Shown piece after piece: positions 30,301-39,021 of a stretch of 64,000 nt of DNA. The notes below the pieces were generated by a model, which saw only the letters and a list, made by a program, of their open reading frames with translations, searched no databases and was not told the DNA's origin. The translations under genes and the position numbers were made by a program. How positions within the stretch are numbered: position 1 is the stretch's first letter; every line of letters starts with the position of its first letter. This DNA comes from Desulfuromonadaceae bacterium. GTDB lineage: Bacteria > Desulfobacterota > Desulfuromonadia > Geobacterales > Pseudopelobacteraceae. Location of the stretch: the NCBI GenBank assembly GCA_028712075.1, contig JAQTQX010000007.1:91111-155110 (forward strand). The letters run 5' to 3'.

Positions 30301-33300
30301 AGTAGCAACAGCGACTGGCGCAGCAGACACCGTACCGGCACCGAGATGCCGGGCAATTTCACCCAAAGTGTGCAGGCTGCCCAAGTGTTCAGGACCGATA
30401 ACCGGCGAACCGGGAAGGCACTCCTGAAGCGCCGACAGAATTTCCACCCGCTTGATCGAATCGATGCCGAGATCGGAATCAAGACCCATCTCCAGCTCGA
30501 GCATCTCGACCGGATAACCGGTCTTCTCGCTGACAACCGCCAGCAGTGTCTCGGTGACACGGTCGGAGTGAAGCGGAACAGCCGGTTGAACAGCGGGTGC
30601 AGGAGGTACGGATGTAGGGGTATGTATCGGTACTGGAGCAGGCGTAACAAAGGATGCTGTTAAAGGAACTGTTACGCCACTCCCCTGGAGAATCCTCTGC
30701 TGCTGCTCGAGCAGGAGCTGAATAGTTTTACCGGCGGCATCCTGTCCTTCCAGGAAACGGCGATGCAGCTGTGCAGTCTCGTCCTGCATACGCATGAGTG
30801 CCGTCATCCCCTCCCGGGTTACCCGCAGCGATTCTGCCAAGGCGTCATGCGACAGCGGTGATGGTGCTGCCATAGCAGCAACCGGGGCAGAAGACAGTGA
30901 CGCAGAAGCGGACGGAGCTGGTCGGGGTGGAGCAGGCGGACGTTTTGTTTTCGCTTTGACATGATTGGTGCCGTTCAGGTGTACCGTCATGACCGGCTTT
31001 TTCCCGCCGCCCTGCAACAGGGGGCGATACCCTTCATCCCACCCCGCAAGTGTAACCCTGTAGCCGAGTGCGGTCAGTTGGGCTAGGCAGCGCGCCAGAT
31101 CAACGATGCCGGAGCGCCTGCCACCTGAAGCGTCAAGCGCCATGACGAAGTGCGGGCGATCAGTCAGGATGGCCGAGACAAGACCACTTAACCGTGCACC
31201 AGGACCTATTTCAACAAAGGTTCTGACTCCTGAAGCATACATTGCTTCAATTTCAGCGACGAATTCAACCGGCAGGGCCAGTTGCCCGGCCAACAGCTTT
31301 CTCGCTGCTGCCGCATCGGACGGGTAGCGGTCTGCAGTGCTGTTGGCATACACCGGAATCGACCCTTCTGCGATCGGCAGCTCTGCCAGAGCTGCCATCA
31401 ATGGAGCAGCGGCTGCGGCAACCAGCGGACTATGGAAGGCTGCGGCAACCGGCAGGCGTTTGCAGGAAAGCTTCCGTGCCGCACACGCCTCAGCAGCGCG
31501 GATGATTTCGACACTACTGCCGGAGAGGACCGCCTGGTTCGGGGCGTTGCGATTGGCAATCACCAGGTCGAGACGTTCCTCGGCAAGCAGTGTCTGCATA
31601 TCAGCCAGAGGAGCAGAGACGGCCAGCATGGTACCCAAATCGCCATCTCCGGACGCCATCAAGCGACCGCGCAGACGTGACAGAGCATGGAATGAGGCTG
31701 CATCAATTTTCCCGGCCGCACAGAGGGCCGTCAGTTCACCGTAGCTGTGGCCGGCAGCAGCATCAGGCACCAGGCCGAAAGATTCGAGCACCCGCAAGGC
31801 ACCAAGACTGACTGCACCGATGGCCGGTTGGGCGACATCGGTAGCACGCAAGGCACTTTCCTGAGCCTCCCGTGCTCCATCATCGAATGCGGTCGGCGGG
31901 TAGATCACATCTGACAGGCAACGGCCAGTTTCCTGACCAAAGCCGGAATCTGCGACTTCAAGGCTCTCCAGCATCTGCGGGAAAGCACAGGCGAGGTCGC
32001 GCAGCATGCCGGTATACTGGGCACCCTGACCGGGGAAAAGTGCGCCCAGCTGTCCGGGAGCGGTGCCGACACCATACCAGGCACCGTCAGGAGTATTCCA
32101 TGCGGTGTCAGGATGACTGCGCAGCATGGTTAGTGCATTGGCGCACACTGAATGCAGCACCGTTTTTCCCTGTTCAACAACGAGCGCCAGGCGGCAGAGT
32201 GCAGCAGGATCAAAGGAGGACCGAAGATGGGCCGCGAGCGAGCGAATTTCATTCCACTCCTTTTTGTCGGCGCTATCGGCAAGCGCCTTCTCCAGCGTCA
32301 CAGAATCCGGAGCGGAAAATGGAAGGATTTGGACTGAACCGTCCCAGTCGGCAACGGCCGCCACAGGTGCATACTCCTCAAGCACAACATGAAAGTTCGA
32401 ACCGCCAAAACCGAGTGCACTGACCGCCGCCCGGCGCGGCAATCCGTTGCGTGCCAGCCAGGGGCGTTTTGTGCCGGTGATATAAAACGGTGACTGGCCA
32501 TCGGAAACCTCCCGCAACGGCTGTTGAACCTTGATTGTCGGGGGAATGACTTTATGATGCAGCGCAAGTGCCGCCTTGATCAATCCAGCTGATCCTGCTG
32601 CCGCCTTGGTGTGACCAATCTGCGACTTGACAGACCCAAGGGCGCACCACGGAGTGACGGCGGTGCCATAAATTTCCCGAAGGGCCGAGACCTCAACGGC
32701 ATCACCTACCTTGGTGCCGGTACCGTGCGCTTCCAGGAGACCGATACTGTCCGGTGTAACACCGGCACGCTGATAGGCATCCCGGATCGCTTTTTTCTGT
32801 CCGGAGGCACTGGGGGTATAAATCGCTTCACCTTTGCCATCACTGGAAGAACCGACGCCGCGAATAACCGCATAGATCTTGTCACCATCCCGCTCGGCAT
32901 CGGCAAGGCGCTTGATAACCGTTATACCAAGACCCTCTCCAAGAATAGTGCCGTCTCCCGAGGCATCAAACGGCCTGACATCACCGCTTGGCGACAGCGC
33001 CGGGGTCTTGCTGAAACACATATACATGAAAATATCGTTAAAAGTATCGATGCCGCCGGTGACAACCATATCGGTCTTACCGGTCGCCAGTTCCATGCTG
33101 GCGAGATGCAGGGCACCAAGTGAGCTGGCGCACGCTGCGTCAACAACACAGTTGGTCCCTCCCAGATCGAACTGTTTACTGATCCTGCCTGCAACCACGT
33201 TGCCGAGCAGACCGGGAAATGAGTTTTCCTGCCAGGAAACATAGGAATCGGAAATACGCTGCACGACATCCTCAGCGGTAGCCTCGTCGACACCGGCGTC

Positions 33301-33777
33301 TTTGAGTGCAGCACGCCATTTGGGATGACCAAGGCGTGAGCCGAGAGAAACGACCAGCTCAAGAGCTCCGGTGACGCCAAGAATCACGCTGACCCTGTCC
33401 CGGTCATATATTCGATCAGCACCATAGCCGGCATCCTTTAAGGCCTGTCCGGCAGCCACCAGTCCGAGCAGCTGCGAGGTGTCTATCGCTTCCAGTGTCG
33501 CGGGAGGGATGTTGTATTCCATCGGATTGAACGGGACATCGGAAATAAATCCGCCGCGCCGCCCGTATGTCATGTCGGGAGATTTTGGATCCTGGCAGTG
33601 GTAATCTTCGACGCGCCAATGGCTTGGCGGAATATCGCTGATAGCATCAATCCCTTCGCGGATGTTAGCCCAGTAAGCAACACTGTTTTCGGCGCGGGGG
33701 AAAAGACATCCTATGCCGATAATCGCGAGAGGTTGTGAGTCGGCAGGATATGCCGGAATAACGGGGTTCTGTGTCAC
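27340..33777 (-). CDS. pfaA: PfaA-type synthase, KS-AT-ACPx3-KR-DH
   Basis: A 2145-residue polyunsaturated fatty acid synthase subunit. KS domain with C216 in DAACASS and EAHGTGTKVGD; malonyl transferase with GQGAQYTGM and S678 in GHSYGE; three tandem acyl carrier domains with LGIDSIKRVE, serines at 1107, 1198 and 1289; a ketoreductase with IITGGGRGVT near 1568 and Tyr near 1756 (VDYAVANEV); and a C-terminal double-hotdog dehydratase (HVIDGRAVLPAAM). Three ACPs is fewer than the five to nine common in EPA/DHA synthases. The GTG start overlaps the pfaD stop (GTGA). A phosphopantetheinyl transferase (PfaE) must come from elsewhere; none is in the window. Confidence 0.94.
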   Translation of the reverse strand: MTQNPVIPAYPADSQPLAIIGIGCLFPRAENSVAYWANIREGIDAISDIPPSHWRVEDYHCQDPKSPDMTYGRRGGFISDVPFNPMEYNIPPATLEAIDTSQLLGLVAAGQALKDAGYGADRIYDRDRVSVILGVTGALELVVSLGSRLGHPKWRAALKDAGVDEATAEDVVQRISDSYVSWQENSFPGLLGNVVAGRISKQFDLGGTNCVVDAACASSLGALHLASMELATGKTDMVVTGGIDTFNDIFMYMCFSKTPALSPSGDVRPFDASGDGTILGEGLGITVIKRLADAERDGDKIYAVIRGVGSSSDGKGEAIYTPSASGQKKAIRDAYQRAGVTPDSIGLLEAHGTGTKVGDAVEVSALREIYGTAVTPWCALGSVKSQIGHTKAAAGSAGLIKAALALHHKVIPPTIKVQQPLREVSDGQSPFYITGTKRPWLARNGLPRRAAVSALGFGGSNFHVVLEEYAPVAAVADWDGSVQILPFSAPDSVTLEKALADSADKKEWNEIRSLAAHLRSSFDPAALCRLALVVEQGKTVLHSVCANALTMLRSHPDTAWNTPDGAWYGVGTAPGQLGALFPGQGAQYTGMLRDLACAFPQMLESLEVADSGFGQETGRCLSDVIYPPTAFDDGAREAQESALRATDVAQPAIGAVSLGALRVLESFGLVPDAAAGHSYGELTALCAAGKIDAASFHALSRLRGRLMASGDGDLGTMLAVSAPLADMQTLLAEERLDLVIANRNAPNQAVLSGSSVEIIRAAEACAARKLSCKRLPVAAAFHSPLVAAAAAPLMAALAELPIAEGSIPVYANSTADRYPSDAAAARKLLAGQLALPVEFVAEIEAMYASGVRTFVEIGPGARLSGLVSAILTDRPHFVMALDASGGRRSGIVDLARCLAQLTALGYRVTLAGWDEGYRPLLQGGGKKPVMTVHLNGTNHVKAKTKRPPAPPRPAPSASASLSSAPVAAMAAPSPLSHDALAESLRVTREGMTALMRMQDETAQLHRRFLEGQDAAGKTIQLLLEQQQRILQGSGVTVPLTASFVTPAPVPIHTPTSVPPAPAVQPAVPLHSDRVTETLLAVVSEKTGYPVEMLELEMGLDSDLGIDSIKRVEILSALQECLPGSPVIGPEHLGSLHTLGEIARHLGAGTVSAAPVAVATPDTNTVTKTLLAVVSEKTGYPVEMLELEMGLDSDLGIDSIKRVEILSALQERLPGSPVIGPEHLGSLHTLGEIARHLGAGVVSATPATVATPDNNAVTETLLAVVSEKTGYPVEMLELEMGLDSDLGIDSIKRVEILSALQERLPGSPVIGPEHLGSLHTLGEIARHLESGAGPAPVHQPDVQSAISCAASGSAVSVNRSTIVPVPLVADRQALKLAEKGSIWITNDGSEFSAELCALINASGHTACLVDIEDAFMNAPAAELVGLVICAPAGGADDTFFENAFLLVKSAASVLLRSGGNGGALFATISRLDGSFGCGNGTRIADPLSGGLAGLAKTAACEWSEVSCKAIDVGLFADTAAEAKAVADELLASGPLEVGLTPSEKIALALVDLSHCEPQAISPLQPGDAVIITGGGRGVTAAVAIALAKAFQPLLVLVGRTPEPLQEAEWLIPLHDESSIKRAILERATKKLHPRDIEERYQAVVAGRELKATMAAIVDNGGKVLYRSVDIRDAAAVAGLCEEIRRKQGPLRGIVHGAGVLADHLICDKTLEQFGLVYSTKVAGLRALLDATASDDLRFIALFSSTSGRFGRRGQVDYAVANEVLNKMAQSEARRRLACRTVSINWGPWDGGMVTPSLKKVFADEGIGLIDLNEGGKLLVREISASGEPVEIIALASSSTGFSAVAPPLPAAPLTEAFTLALNIKEFPFLSSHVIDGRAVLPAAMIVEWLAHGALHGNPGFRFHGFNNLRICKGVVFDQGNSCPLSVLAGRAEKRESLYLIPVELVSSPDTGNKILHARAEIVLAAKLPEGIRSIAYSSSTSFNAYPMAAYNTGRLFHGPLLHGIEKIEGCSEKGITAVASAAPKPEHWIRQPLRSFWLTDPLVIDCAFQLMILWSFERSGSGCLPVFAGRYRQFQESFPREGAQILIRVTSEHTHSATADIEFLDRNSGTLVARLEQYECVIDPSLQQVFSRNQLAEAECVDLEVA
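29800..30560 (-). repeat. Tandem ACP-coding repeat, three units of 273 bp
   Basis: Three near-identical units within pfaA each encode an acyl carrier domain plus an Ala/Pro/Val-rich linker. The active serine codons are exactly 273 bp (91 residues) apart, at 30459, 30186 and 29913. Nucleotide identity is very high across each domain (for example GACGACAGCCAGCAGTGTCT recurs), pointing to recent duplication or continuing gene conversion. Multiple ACPs raise synthase output in known PUFA synthases. Confidence 0.9.
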
Positions 33778-35297
33778 GCAAGGTACTCCTTGATCTGAGT
33801 GTCTTCAAGCGGTGTTATCTGAAAATCTTCGGGAAGTTCTATGTTCTGACAGCGAATACCATGAGCGCGAGTAAGGAGGGCAGCGCCGTACAGAATGTTG
33901 CGGGCAACCGTTGCCACCCGGCGCTGAGCGGGTGATTCCAGGAAACTGCCGGTTGTCCACTCATTGAAAGCGCCCATGGCCGGACCGCACCATATCTGGT
34001 AGTCAATCGTCCGGTCGGATACGCCATCCTTTGCCCAATGTGCCGCCTGTCCCAGGTACCAGCGGAACACCAGCGCCATTTGATGTTTTGGTTCCCGTTC
34101 GGCTCTTTCGACCTGGCGCGGATCACGCGTCAGGAAAAAGGCTCGGGTATCACGCCAGATATCAGTAACTGTCGCTTTAAAAAAGGTTTTCTCCAGCTTG
34201 TCACGCTCGGCAGCAGGTATACTGTCCAGCCCTTCGTACGTGCGATACATTTCATACAGTTTTGCCGCCCGCATCGGGAACATGGTGCCGCGCTTCACCA
34301 CCTGAACGGTGACACCCATTTCAAACATATCCGCCGCCGGTGCCATGGTTACATCTGCCTGACGGGTTTCCGCCAACATTTTGCGTACTGTGTCAGAAGT
34401 TCCCGATTCAACGCAGGCCTGGTTGACAGAACCGGTCATGATATATGCCGCCCCCATGGTAAATGCAGCAGCCGCTGCAGCTGGAGTGGCAATGCCACCA
34501 GCCAGACCTACCCTCAAGCGGACGGTATAACCAAATTTCCGCTCCATCCGAGCCGCCAGGGAGGCGATGGTCGGGAAAAGGGTCAGAGCCGGACGGTTAT
34601 CAGTATGGCCGCCGGAATCAGCCTCGGCAGTTATCTCTTGTGCCATGGGAATCCGGGCGGCGAGCTCAGCCTGTTCAGCCGTGATGGCACCCTCATCAAT
34701 CAGCTGCCGCAGCAGTTTCTCCGGAGGCGGAGAAAAAAATCTTTCGGCCAGCTCTTCTCGTGAGACTTTTGCCATTAAACGGTTGGGAGCAACGATGTCG
34801 CCATTGTCAGCACGATGGATACCATGAGTACGGTACCGAACCAACGGAAGCGTCAGAGCCAGAAAGGCAGAAGCCTCCACAAGCTTTACCCCTTTACGGA
34901 TATACAGTTCGGCGAGAGCGCTCTCCAGATCCGGTTCATGGGGTGAGTGAATCAGATTGAACCCACAAGGGTAATCCGCTGAAGCCAAACGGTCCACAGC
35001 AGTCTCCACCTCGGAAAAAGGGAGACCCGCCGCGCCAAAAAAACCGAGCATGCCGGCCCGGCCCAGCTCTGTGACCATGGCCTCGGAGCTGATCCCTTTT
35101 GCCATTGAACCGCCGCAATACGGGTAACGGATGCCGATTTCAGAGCAAAACTGACGGTCGCCAAGCTGCTCCGGCGGCAGCGACGGAACATACACCTGGT
35201 GCGGTACATAATTCGTACCGGTAACTGTTATCTGCAGAGGATGTGAAATTCTTCTGAGGTCACCCGAAATAATATTGTTTGATCTGCGTAATTCCAT
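33774..35297 (-). CDS. pfaD: PfaD, enoyl reductase of PUFA synthase
   Basis: A 507-residue FMN-dependent enoyl reductase of the 2-nitropropane-dioxygenase fold. Visible features are the TIM-barrel glycine motif GGIATPAAAAAAF, MGAAYIMTGSVNQAC, and an N-terminal region GDRQFCSEIGIRYPYCGGSM typical of PfaD/FabD-associated proteins. It saturates selected enoyl-ACP intermediates. It is first in the seven-gene operon, an order (pfaD, pfaA, pfaC) that matches myxobacterial pfa1-pfa2-pfa3. Promoter signals should lie in 35298-35480. Confidence 0.93.
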   Translation of the reverse strand: MELRRSNNIISGDLRRISHPLQITVTGTNYVPHQVYVPSLPPEQLGDRQFCSEIGIRYPYCGGSMAKGISSEAMVTELGRAGMLGFFGAAGLPFSEVETAVDRLASADYPCGFNLIHSPHEPDLESALAELYIRKGVKLVEASAFLALTLPLVRYRTHGIHRADNGDIVAPNRLMAKVSREELAERFFSPPPEKLLRQLIDEGAITAEQAELAARIPMAQEITAEADSGGHTDNRPALTLFPTIASLAARMERKFGYTVRLRVGLAGGIATPAAAAAAFTMGAAYIMTGSVNQACVESGTSDTVRKMLAETRQADVTMAPAADMFEMGVTVQVVKRGTMFPMRAAKLYEMYRTYEGLDSIPAAERDKLEKTFFKATVTDIWRDTRAFFLTRDPRQVERAEREPKHQMALVFRWYLGQAAHWAKDGVSDRTIDYQIWCGPAMGAFNEWTTGSFLESPAQRRVATVARNILYGAALLTRAHGIRCQNIELPEDFQITPLEDTQIKEYLA

Positions 35298-35377
35298 CTT
35301 TTACTCACTTCGCACGAAATCCGCACTGCTGTGTGCTTCGAAAACACTCGGTTTCAAAATTGCGACAAAATTATCGC

Positions 35378-35403
35378 ATTGTCATATAGGCGGAATTGTC
35401 ATA
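35378..35403 (-). promoter_or_regulatory. Direct repeat upstream of pfaD, possible operator
   Basis: The 9-mer ATTGTCATA occurs at 35378-35386 and again at 35395-35403, 17 bp apart start to start, about 80-105 bp before the pfaD ATG. The position fits an activator or repressor site for the whole pfa-ole operon. AT-rich stretches that could serve as -10 elements (GATAAT, TATATT on the minus strand) are adjacent, but no strong sigma-70 pair with proper spacing was found. Confidence 0.35.
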
Positions 35404-35484
35404 AATATACGAAAATGAGATATCTTACAAGTGATGACTTGCACAAAAGGTGAAAAAAACCGTCTGTCTTCCGCTGCAAGAAAT

Positions 35485-35525
35485 CTCCCTCCCCTTCAAC
35501 GGGAGGGTTAGGTTAGGGAGGGGGT
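35485..35525. repeat. GC-rich palindromic interspersed repeat
   Basis: A short element reading CTCCCTCCCCTTCAACGGGAGG followed by GTTAGGTTAGGGAGGGGGT (given in two parts of one run), with complementary CCCTCCC/GGGAGGG arms. It resembles the element inside pfaC and the one at 50061-50193. It lies between the pfa operon promoter and the kinase gene. Confidence 0.7.
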
Positions 35526-35816
35526 AAATCAGGTGCCAAAACGCGCAGCGCGTATGTTTTCCCCTCGACATAAAAACTCGTGAGTTGCAAGCAACTCCTC
35601 ACAACGTACGCAGCATGCACCGGAACAACACTTAACGCCGCCAGGGGAAAATTCTCCCTCGGGGTGGAAACTGTTGTTGATTATTGGCAAATATGACATA
35701 GAATAGCGGCAACTTTTCTCAAAGCTGTCCGTTTCAGGCGCACTCAGCGAAACCTCAGCACCATTTCGTGATTGCCATCAGTTTGAAAAACGTGTCAAAC
35801 CATCCGGAGCGACGGC

Positions 35817-37673
35817 ATGAATAACATACTAATCAGACTACTCTTTGGCGCATGTATAGCCCTGTTATTGCTGATTTCCCAACAAAACTATCTGCTCTTC
35901 CACAGCCTGACGGAGCTGTTCAGCATTGTTATCGCGTTTGGCATATTCGTCATCGGCTGGAATTCCCGAAAATATTTCCATAACAATTACCTGCTGTATA
36001 TCGGTATCGCCTACCTGTATGTAGCCTTCTTCGATACGCTCCATACCCTTGCCTATAAGGGAATGTCCGTCTTTCCCGGGTATGACGACAACCTTCCGCC
36101 GCAACTTTGGCTGGTCGCCCGATATCTGGAGAGCAGCGCACTATTGATTGCGCCGGCCTTTTTCAACAGACCGATCAGGTACGGGAAAGTCGCTGCCGTT
36201 TACACGGCTATATCCGCCCTTGCACTTTACACCATTTTCTTTGCCCGCATTTTCCCGGTCTGCTTTGTCTCTGGGTCAGGGCTGACCCTGTTCAAGGTCG
36301 GCTCTGAATATCTTATCGACTGCATCCTCATTGCGGCCCTGTACCTGCTCTATAAAAACCGCAAGCATTTTGATCCGGGTGTTCTGAAACTGCTGGCACT
36401 TTCAATCGGCTGCACCATAATAACCGAACTCTGCTTTACGGTGTATGTGCACCTTTACGGCATCTCTAATCTGGTTGGGCATTTCTTCAAAATATTTTCC
36501 TTCTACTTCATATACAAGGCGATTATTGAAACGGGTCTGGCCAAACCATACGATCTTCTTTTCAAGGATTTACGGGAAAGTGAGGAGCGTTTCAAGGCGC
36601 TTAGTGAGGCATCTTTTGGCGGCATTATCATTCATGACAAAGGGCTCATTCTTGAATGCAATGCCGGGCTCTCCGACATGACCGGATTCAGCTACAAGGA
36701 GCTTATCGGCATGAACGGCCTGCACCTGATCGCTCCGGAATCTCTCGATACAGTCATGGCACATATTCAAAGCGGCTATGAGCAGAACTATGAAGTGACG
36801 GGGGTGCGCAAGAGTGGAGCAACCTACCCTCTTGCCATCAAAGGGAAAAATGTCACCTATAAAGGTCGCGATGTACGAGTCATCGAATTTCGCGATCTCA
36901 CTGAGCGCAAAAAAGCGGAAAACGAGCAAAAACGGTTGGAAATGCAATTCCTTCAGGCCCAGAAACTGGAAAGCCTGGGTGTGCTTGCCGGCGGCATTGC
37001 GCACGACTTCAACAATATCCTGATGGCTATCACCGGTAATGCCGACTTGGCTCTGATGCGCTTGAATCCCGAATCACCCGCGATTGAAAACCTGACCCGC
37101 ATCGGCACTGCGGCCGCCCGGGCTGCGGAACTGGCAAGCCAGATGCTCGCCTATTCAGGTAGGGGCACGTTCATGCTGGAACATCTCGACTTGAATCATC
37201 TTCTCAATGAGATGCGCTCTATGATGGAAGTCTCCATTTCCAAAAACACGGTGCTGCAGCTAAACCTCTCCAAATCCATTCCTCCTATTGAGGCTGATGC
37301 AGGCCAGATGCGGCAAATAATCATGAACCTTGTAATCAATGCGTCTGAAGCCATCGGTGACAACAGCGGCGTCATAACGATTACTACAGGCGTTATGGAG
37401 TGCGATCAGAGCTACCTGAAGGATGTCCTGCCTGACGAGAATAGTGTCGAAGGTCTCTACGCCTTTTTGGGAATTGCCGACACCGGCTGCGGCATGGATA
37501 AGGAAACCGTGGCAAAGCTGTTTGATCCGTTTTTCACCACTAAATTCACCGGTAGGGGCCTCGGCATGGCCGCAGTGTTCGGTATCATCCGGGGACACAG
37601 CGGAGCTATAACAGTTTGCAGTGAGCCGGAGAAAGGCACGACCTTCAAAATCCTTTTCCCTGCCAACAGTTAA
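35817..37673 (+). CDS. MASE3-PAS sensor histidine kinase
   Basis: A 618-residue membrane kinase. The first 240 residues form about seven or eight transmembrane segments of the MASE3 sensor type (VAFFDTLHTLAYKGMSVFPG is a hallmark stretch). A PAS domain covers about 255-370, then the H box with phosphorylated H396 (LAGGIAHDFNNIL), and an ATPase domain with N box (NLVINASEAIGD), DTGCGMD and GRGLGMAAV. The NtrB-like H box suggests partnership with an NtrC-type regulator, but no response regulator is next to it. GGAG lies seven bases before ATG. It is divergent from the pfa operon, so a regulatory link is possible but unproven. Confidence 0.92.
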   Translation: MNNILIRLLFGACIALLLLISQQNYLLFHSLTELFSIVIAFGIFVIGWNSRKYFHNNYLLYIGIAYLYVAFFDTLHTLAYKGMSVFPGYDDNLPPQLWLVARYLESSALLIAPAFFNRPIRYGKVAAVYTAISALALYTIFFARIFPVCFVSGSGLTLFKVGSEYLIDCILIAALYLLYKNRKHFDPGVLKLLALSIGCTIITELCFTVYVHLYGISNLVGHFFKIFSFYFIYKAIIETGLAKPYDLLFKDLRESEERFKALSEASFGGIIIHDKGLILECNAGLSDMTGFSYKELIGMNGLHLIAPESLDTVMAHIQSGYEQNYEVTGVRKSGATYPLAIKGKNVTYKGRDVRVIEFRDLTERKKAENEQKRLEMQFLQAQKLESLGVLAGGIAHDFNNILMAITGNADLALMRLNPESPAIENLTRIGTAAARAAELASQMLAYSGRGTFMLEHLDLNHLLNEMRSMMEVSISKNTVLQLNLSKSIPPIEADAGQMRQIIMNLVINASEAIGDNSGVITITTGVMECDQSYLKDVLPDENSVEGLYAFLGIADTGCGMDKETVAKLFDPFFTTKFTGRGLGMAAVFGIIRGHSGAITVCSEPEKGTTFKILFPANS

Positions 37674-37735
37674 TCCACTGATTTTTACAGCGTTTAGTGG
37701 TATCAAATATCCGTCAGACACGACACAGGAAGGGT

Positions 37736-38380
37736 ATGAATTACTCAATAACTATTGGAAGACTGGCGGGATTCACTGATATGCTTTACTACCTTGATAT
37801 TCTTGGAACTATTGCTTTTGCCGCATCGGGGGCGCTCACCGGAGTTCGTAAACGGATGGATCTGCTGGGTGTTGTCGTGTTGGGGATTATTACGGCAACC
37901 GGAGGAGGGATCCTCCGTGATGTTCTGATGAACGATCTTCCGCCATTTTGTTTTAAAAATGAACTCTACCTGTATCTTGCAATCGGTACTTCACTCATTG
38001 TGTTTGTCGTGCCGCAGCATTTCGACCAGCAGAGAAAACTGCTCTTGATACTGGATGCACTCGGGCTCGGTACTTTTGCTGTCATTGGCACCACCAAAGC
38101 ATTTACGTATCATCTGGGTTTTATAGGCGCTGTTATAATGGGCGTTGTAACCGCTACTTTTGGTGGATTGGTTCGTGATGTGTTGTGCAATGATATTCCG
38201 TTGATCCTTCAACGCGAAATATATGCAACCGCATGTATTGTCGGGTGTACGACTCTATGCATCATGCGCTATTACTCTTTTGATCAGACAATGGCTCTTA
38301 CTTTCAGCGCAACACTTATCATTGCGATCAGATCCGCTGCTATTCTGCGAGGATGGCAACTGCCAAGAAAAAGCGTGTGA
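37736..38380 (+). CDS. TRIC/UPF0126 family membrane protein
   Basis: A 214-residue protein with six to seven transmembrane helices and the two-fold repeated motif GGGILRDVLMND and FGGLVRDVLCND, diagnostic of the UPF0126/TRIC (YadS/YicG) family, some of which are cation channels. Start choice: ATG 37736 has AGGA five bases ahead; ATG 37781 begins right at the first helix and is the alternative, while 37697 lacks a good site. It follows the kinase by 60 bp and may share its transcript. Confidence 0.85.
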   Translation: MNYSITIGRLAGFTDMLYYLDILGTIAFAASGALTGVRKRMDLLGVVVLGIITATGGGILRDVLMNDLPPFCFKNELYLYLAIGTSLIVFVVPQHFDQQRKLLLILDALGLGTFAVIGTTKAFTYHLGFIGAVIMGVVTATFGGLVRDVLCNDIPLILQREIYATACIVGCTTLCIMRYYSFDQTMALTFSATLIIAIRSAAILRGWQLPRKSV

Positions 38381-38445
38381 GACTGTCGCTTAGAGTATCC
38401 GGTGACATCATGATATGAATAACCTGTGTAGGCCTGAGACGCTCA

Positions 38446-38844
38446 CTATGGTGCGCGGCTCATGAATCGGTTGTACTCCTGGTCTGCCCCCATGATATGG
38501 GTAATAAGCCAGTTCATCAGAAAATCGAGAATACTATCATTCACCTGTTGCCCCCTGTTAAAATCTCCCTGAATTCCTTCCACGCGGGAGATAAACAGGT
38601 CGTGAAGCTTACTGTGAGAAGCAAGATCAGGGTAGCGGAATGACAGCATCATCTTTTCTTCAGCACTAAAATGCTCTGCCGCGTAGCGTATCAGCTTTTC
38701 GATGACGTTGGCTACCGCCTCCGTTCCAGAATCTTGATGCACATGTCCGTCGAGTGTTTTTATTAAGTCGAACAGAACCTTGTGCTGTGCATCAATAATC
38801 GGAATTCCTATCTCGATACTTTCGTTCCACTCCACATTTATCAT
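38446..38844 (-). CDS. Bacteriohemerythrin
   Basis: A 132-residue hemerythrin-like oxygen-binding protein. Iron ligands are visible as H21 (DAQHKVLFD), the HFSAEE pair, HSKLH, and HIMGAD near the C-terminus. Single-domain hemerythrins store or sense oxygen, useful to an anaerobe that meets air. It stands alone and faces the UPF0126 gene. A weaker copy of the shared upstream module lies at 38922-39021, and a hairpin CACCTTC/GAAGGTG at 38937-38958 falls within that stretch. Confidence 0.93.
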   Translation of the reverse strand: MINVEWNESIEIGIPIIDAQHKVLFDLIKTLDGHVHQDSGTEAVANVIEKLIRYAAEHFSAEEKMMLSFRYPDLASHSKLHDLFISRVEGIQGDFNRGQQVNDSILDFLMNWLITHIMGADQEYNRFMSRAP

Positions 38845-38921
38845 GGTAAGACTCCTTACTGCCGCATTAAACTGATGGGGCGTATCCTTTGACTATGACC
38901 CTGAAGTGTCCTCACAATTGA

Positions 38922-39021
38922 AAACAGTGCGATAAGCACCTTCAAAGACCCGAAGGTGTTTGCGACACTATTCTAGCACAATAAAATAAAAAAACACTCG
39001 AGTCGTCATATTCTGTGACTG
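38922..39021 (-). promoter_or_regulatory. Shared upstream module, hemerythrin copy (weak)
   Basis: Read on the plus strand, AACAGTGCGAT (near 38923) is followed 72 bp later by GTCATATTCTGTGAC at 39005-39019. These resemble the AACAGTCTGAT and GTCATATGTGACGG blocks upstream of other minus-strand genes here. The palindrome is 15 rather than 12 bases, so membership is tentative. Confidence 0.3.

Larger units (their letters stand above)
35298..35816. other. Divergent intergenic region, pfa operon / kinase
   Basis: This 519-bp gap separates the pfaD start (minus) from the kinase start (plus). It holds a 9-base direct repeat near pfaD, an inverted repeat CAAGT/ACTTG at 35428-35441, a GC-rich palindromic repeat at 35485-35525, a palindrome ACGCGCAGCGCGT near 35541-35553, and an inverted repeat GTGAGTTGC/GCAACTCCTCAC at 35580-35602. 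No convincing gene is seen inside it. Confidence 0.6.

Noticed and set aside
29800..30560. Regularly spaced repeats that might look like a CRISPR array.
   Set aside because: Units are 273 bp, coding and in frame with LGIDSIKRVE motifs; they are acyl carrier domains.
29767..30663. Long plus-strand open frame of 298 codons.
   Set aside because: It is antisense to the three ACP repeats of pfaA and repeats with them; it has no domain and is a shadow of high-GC coding sequence.
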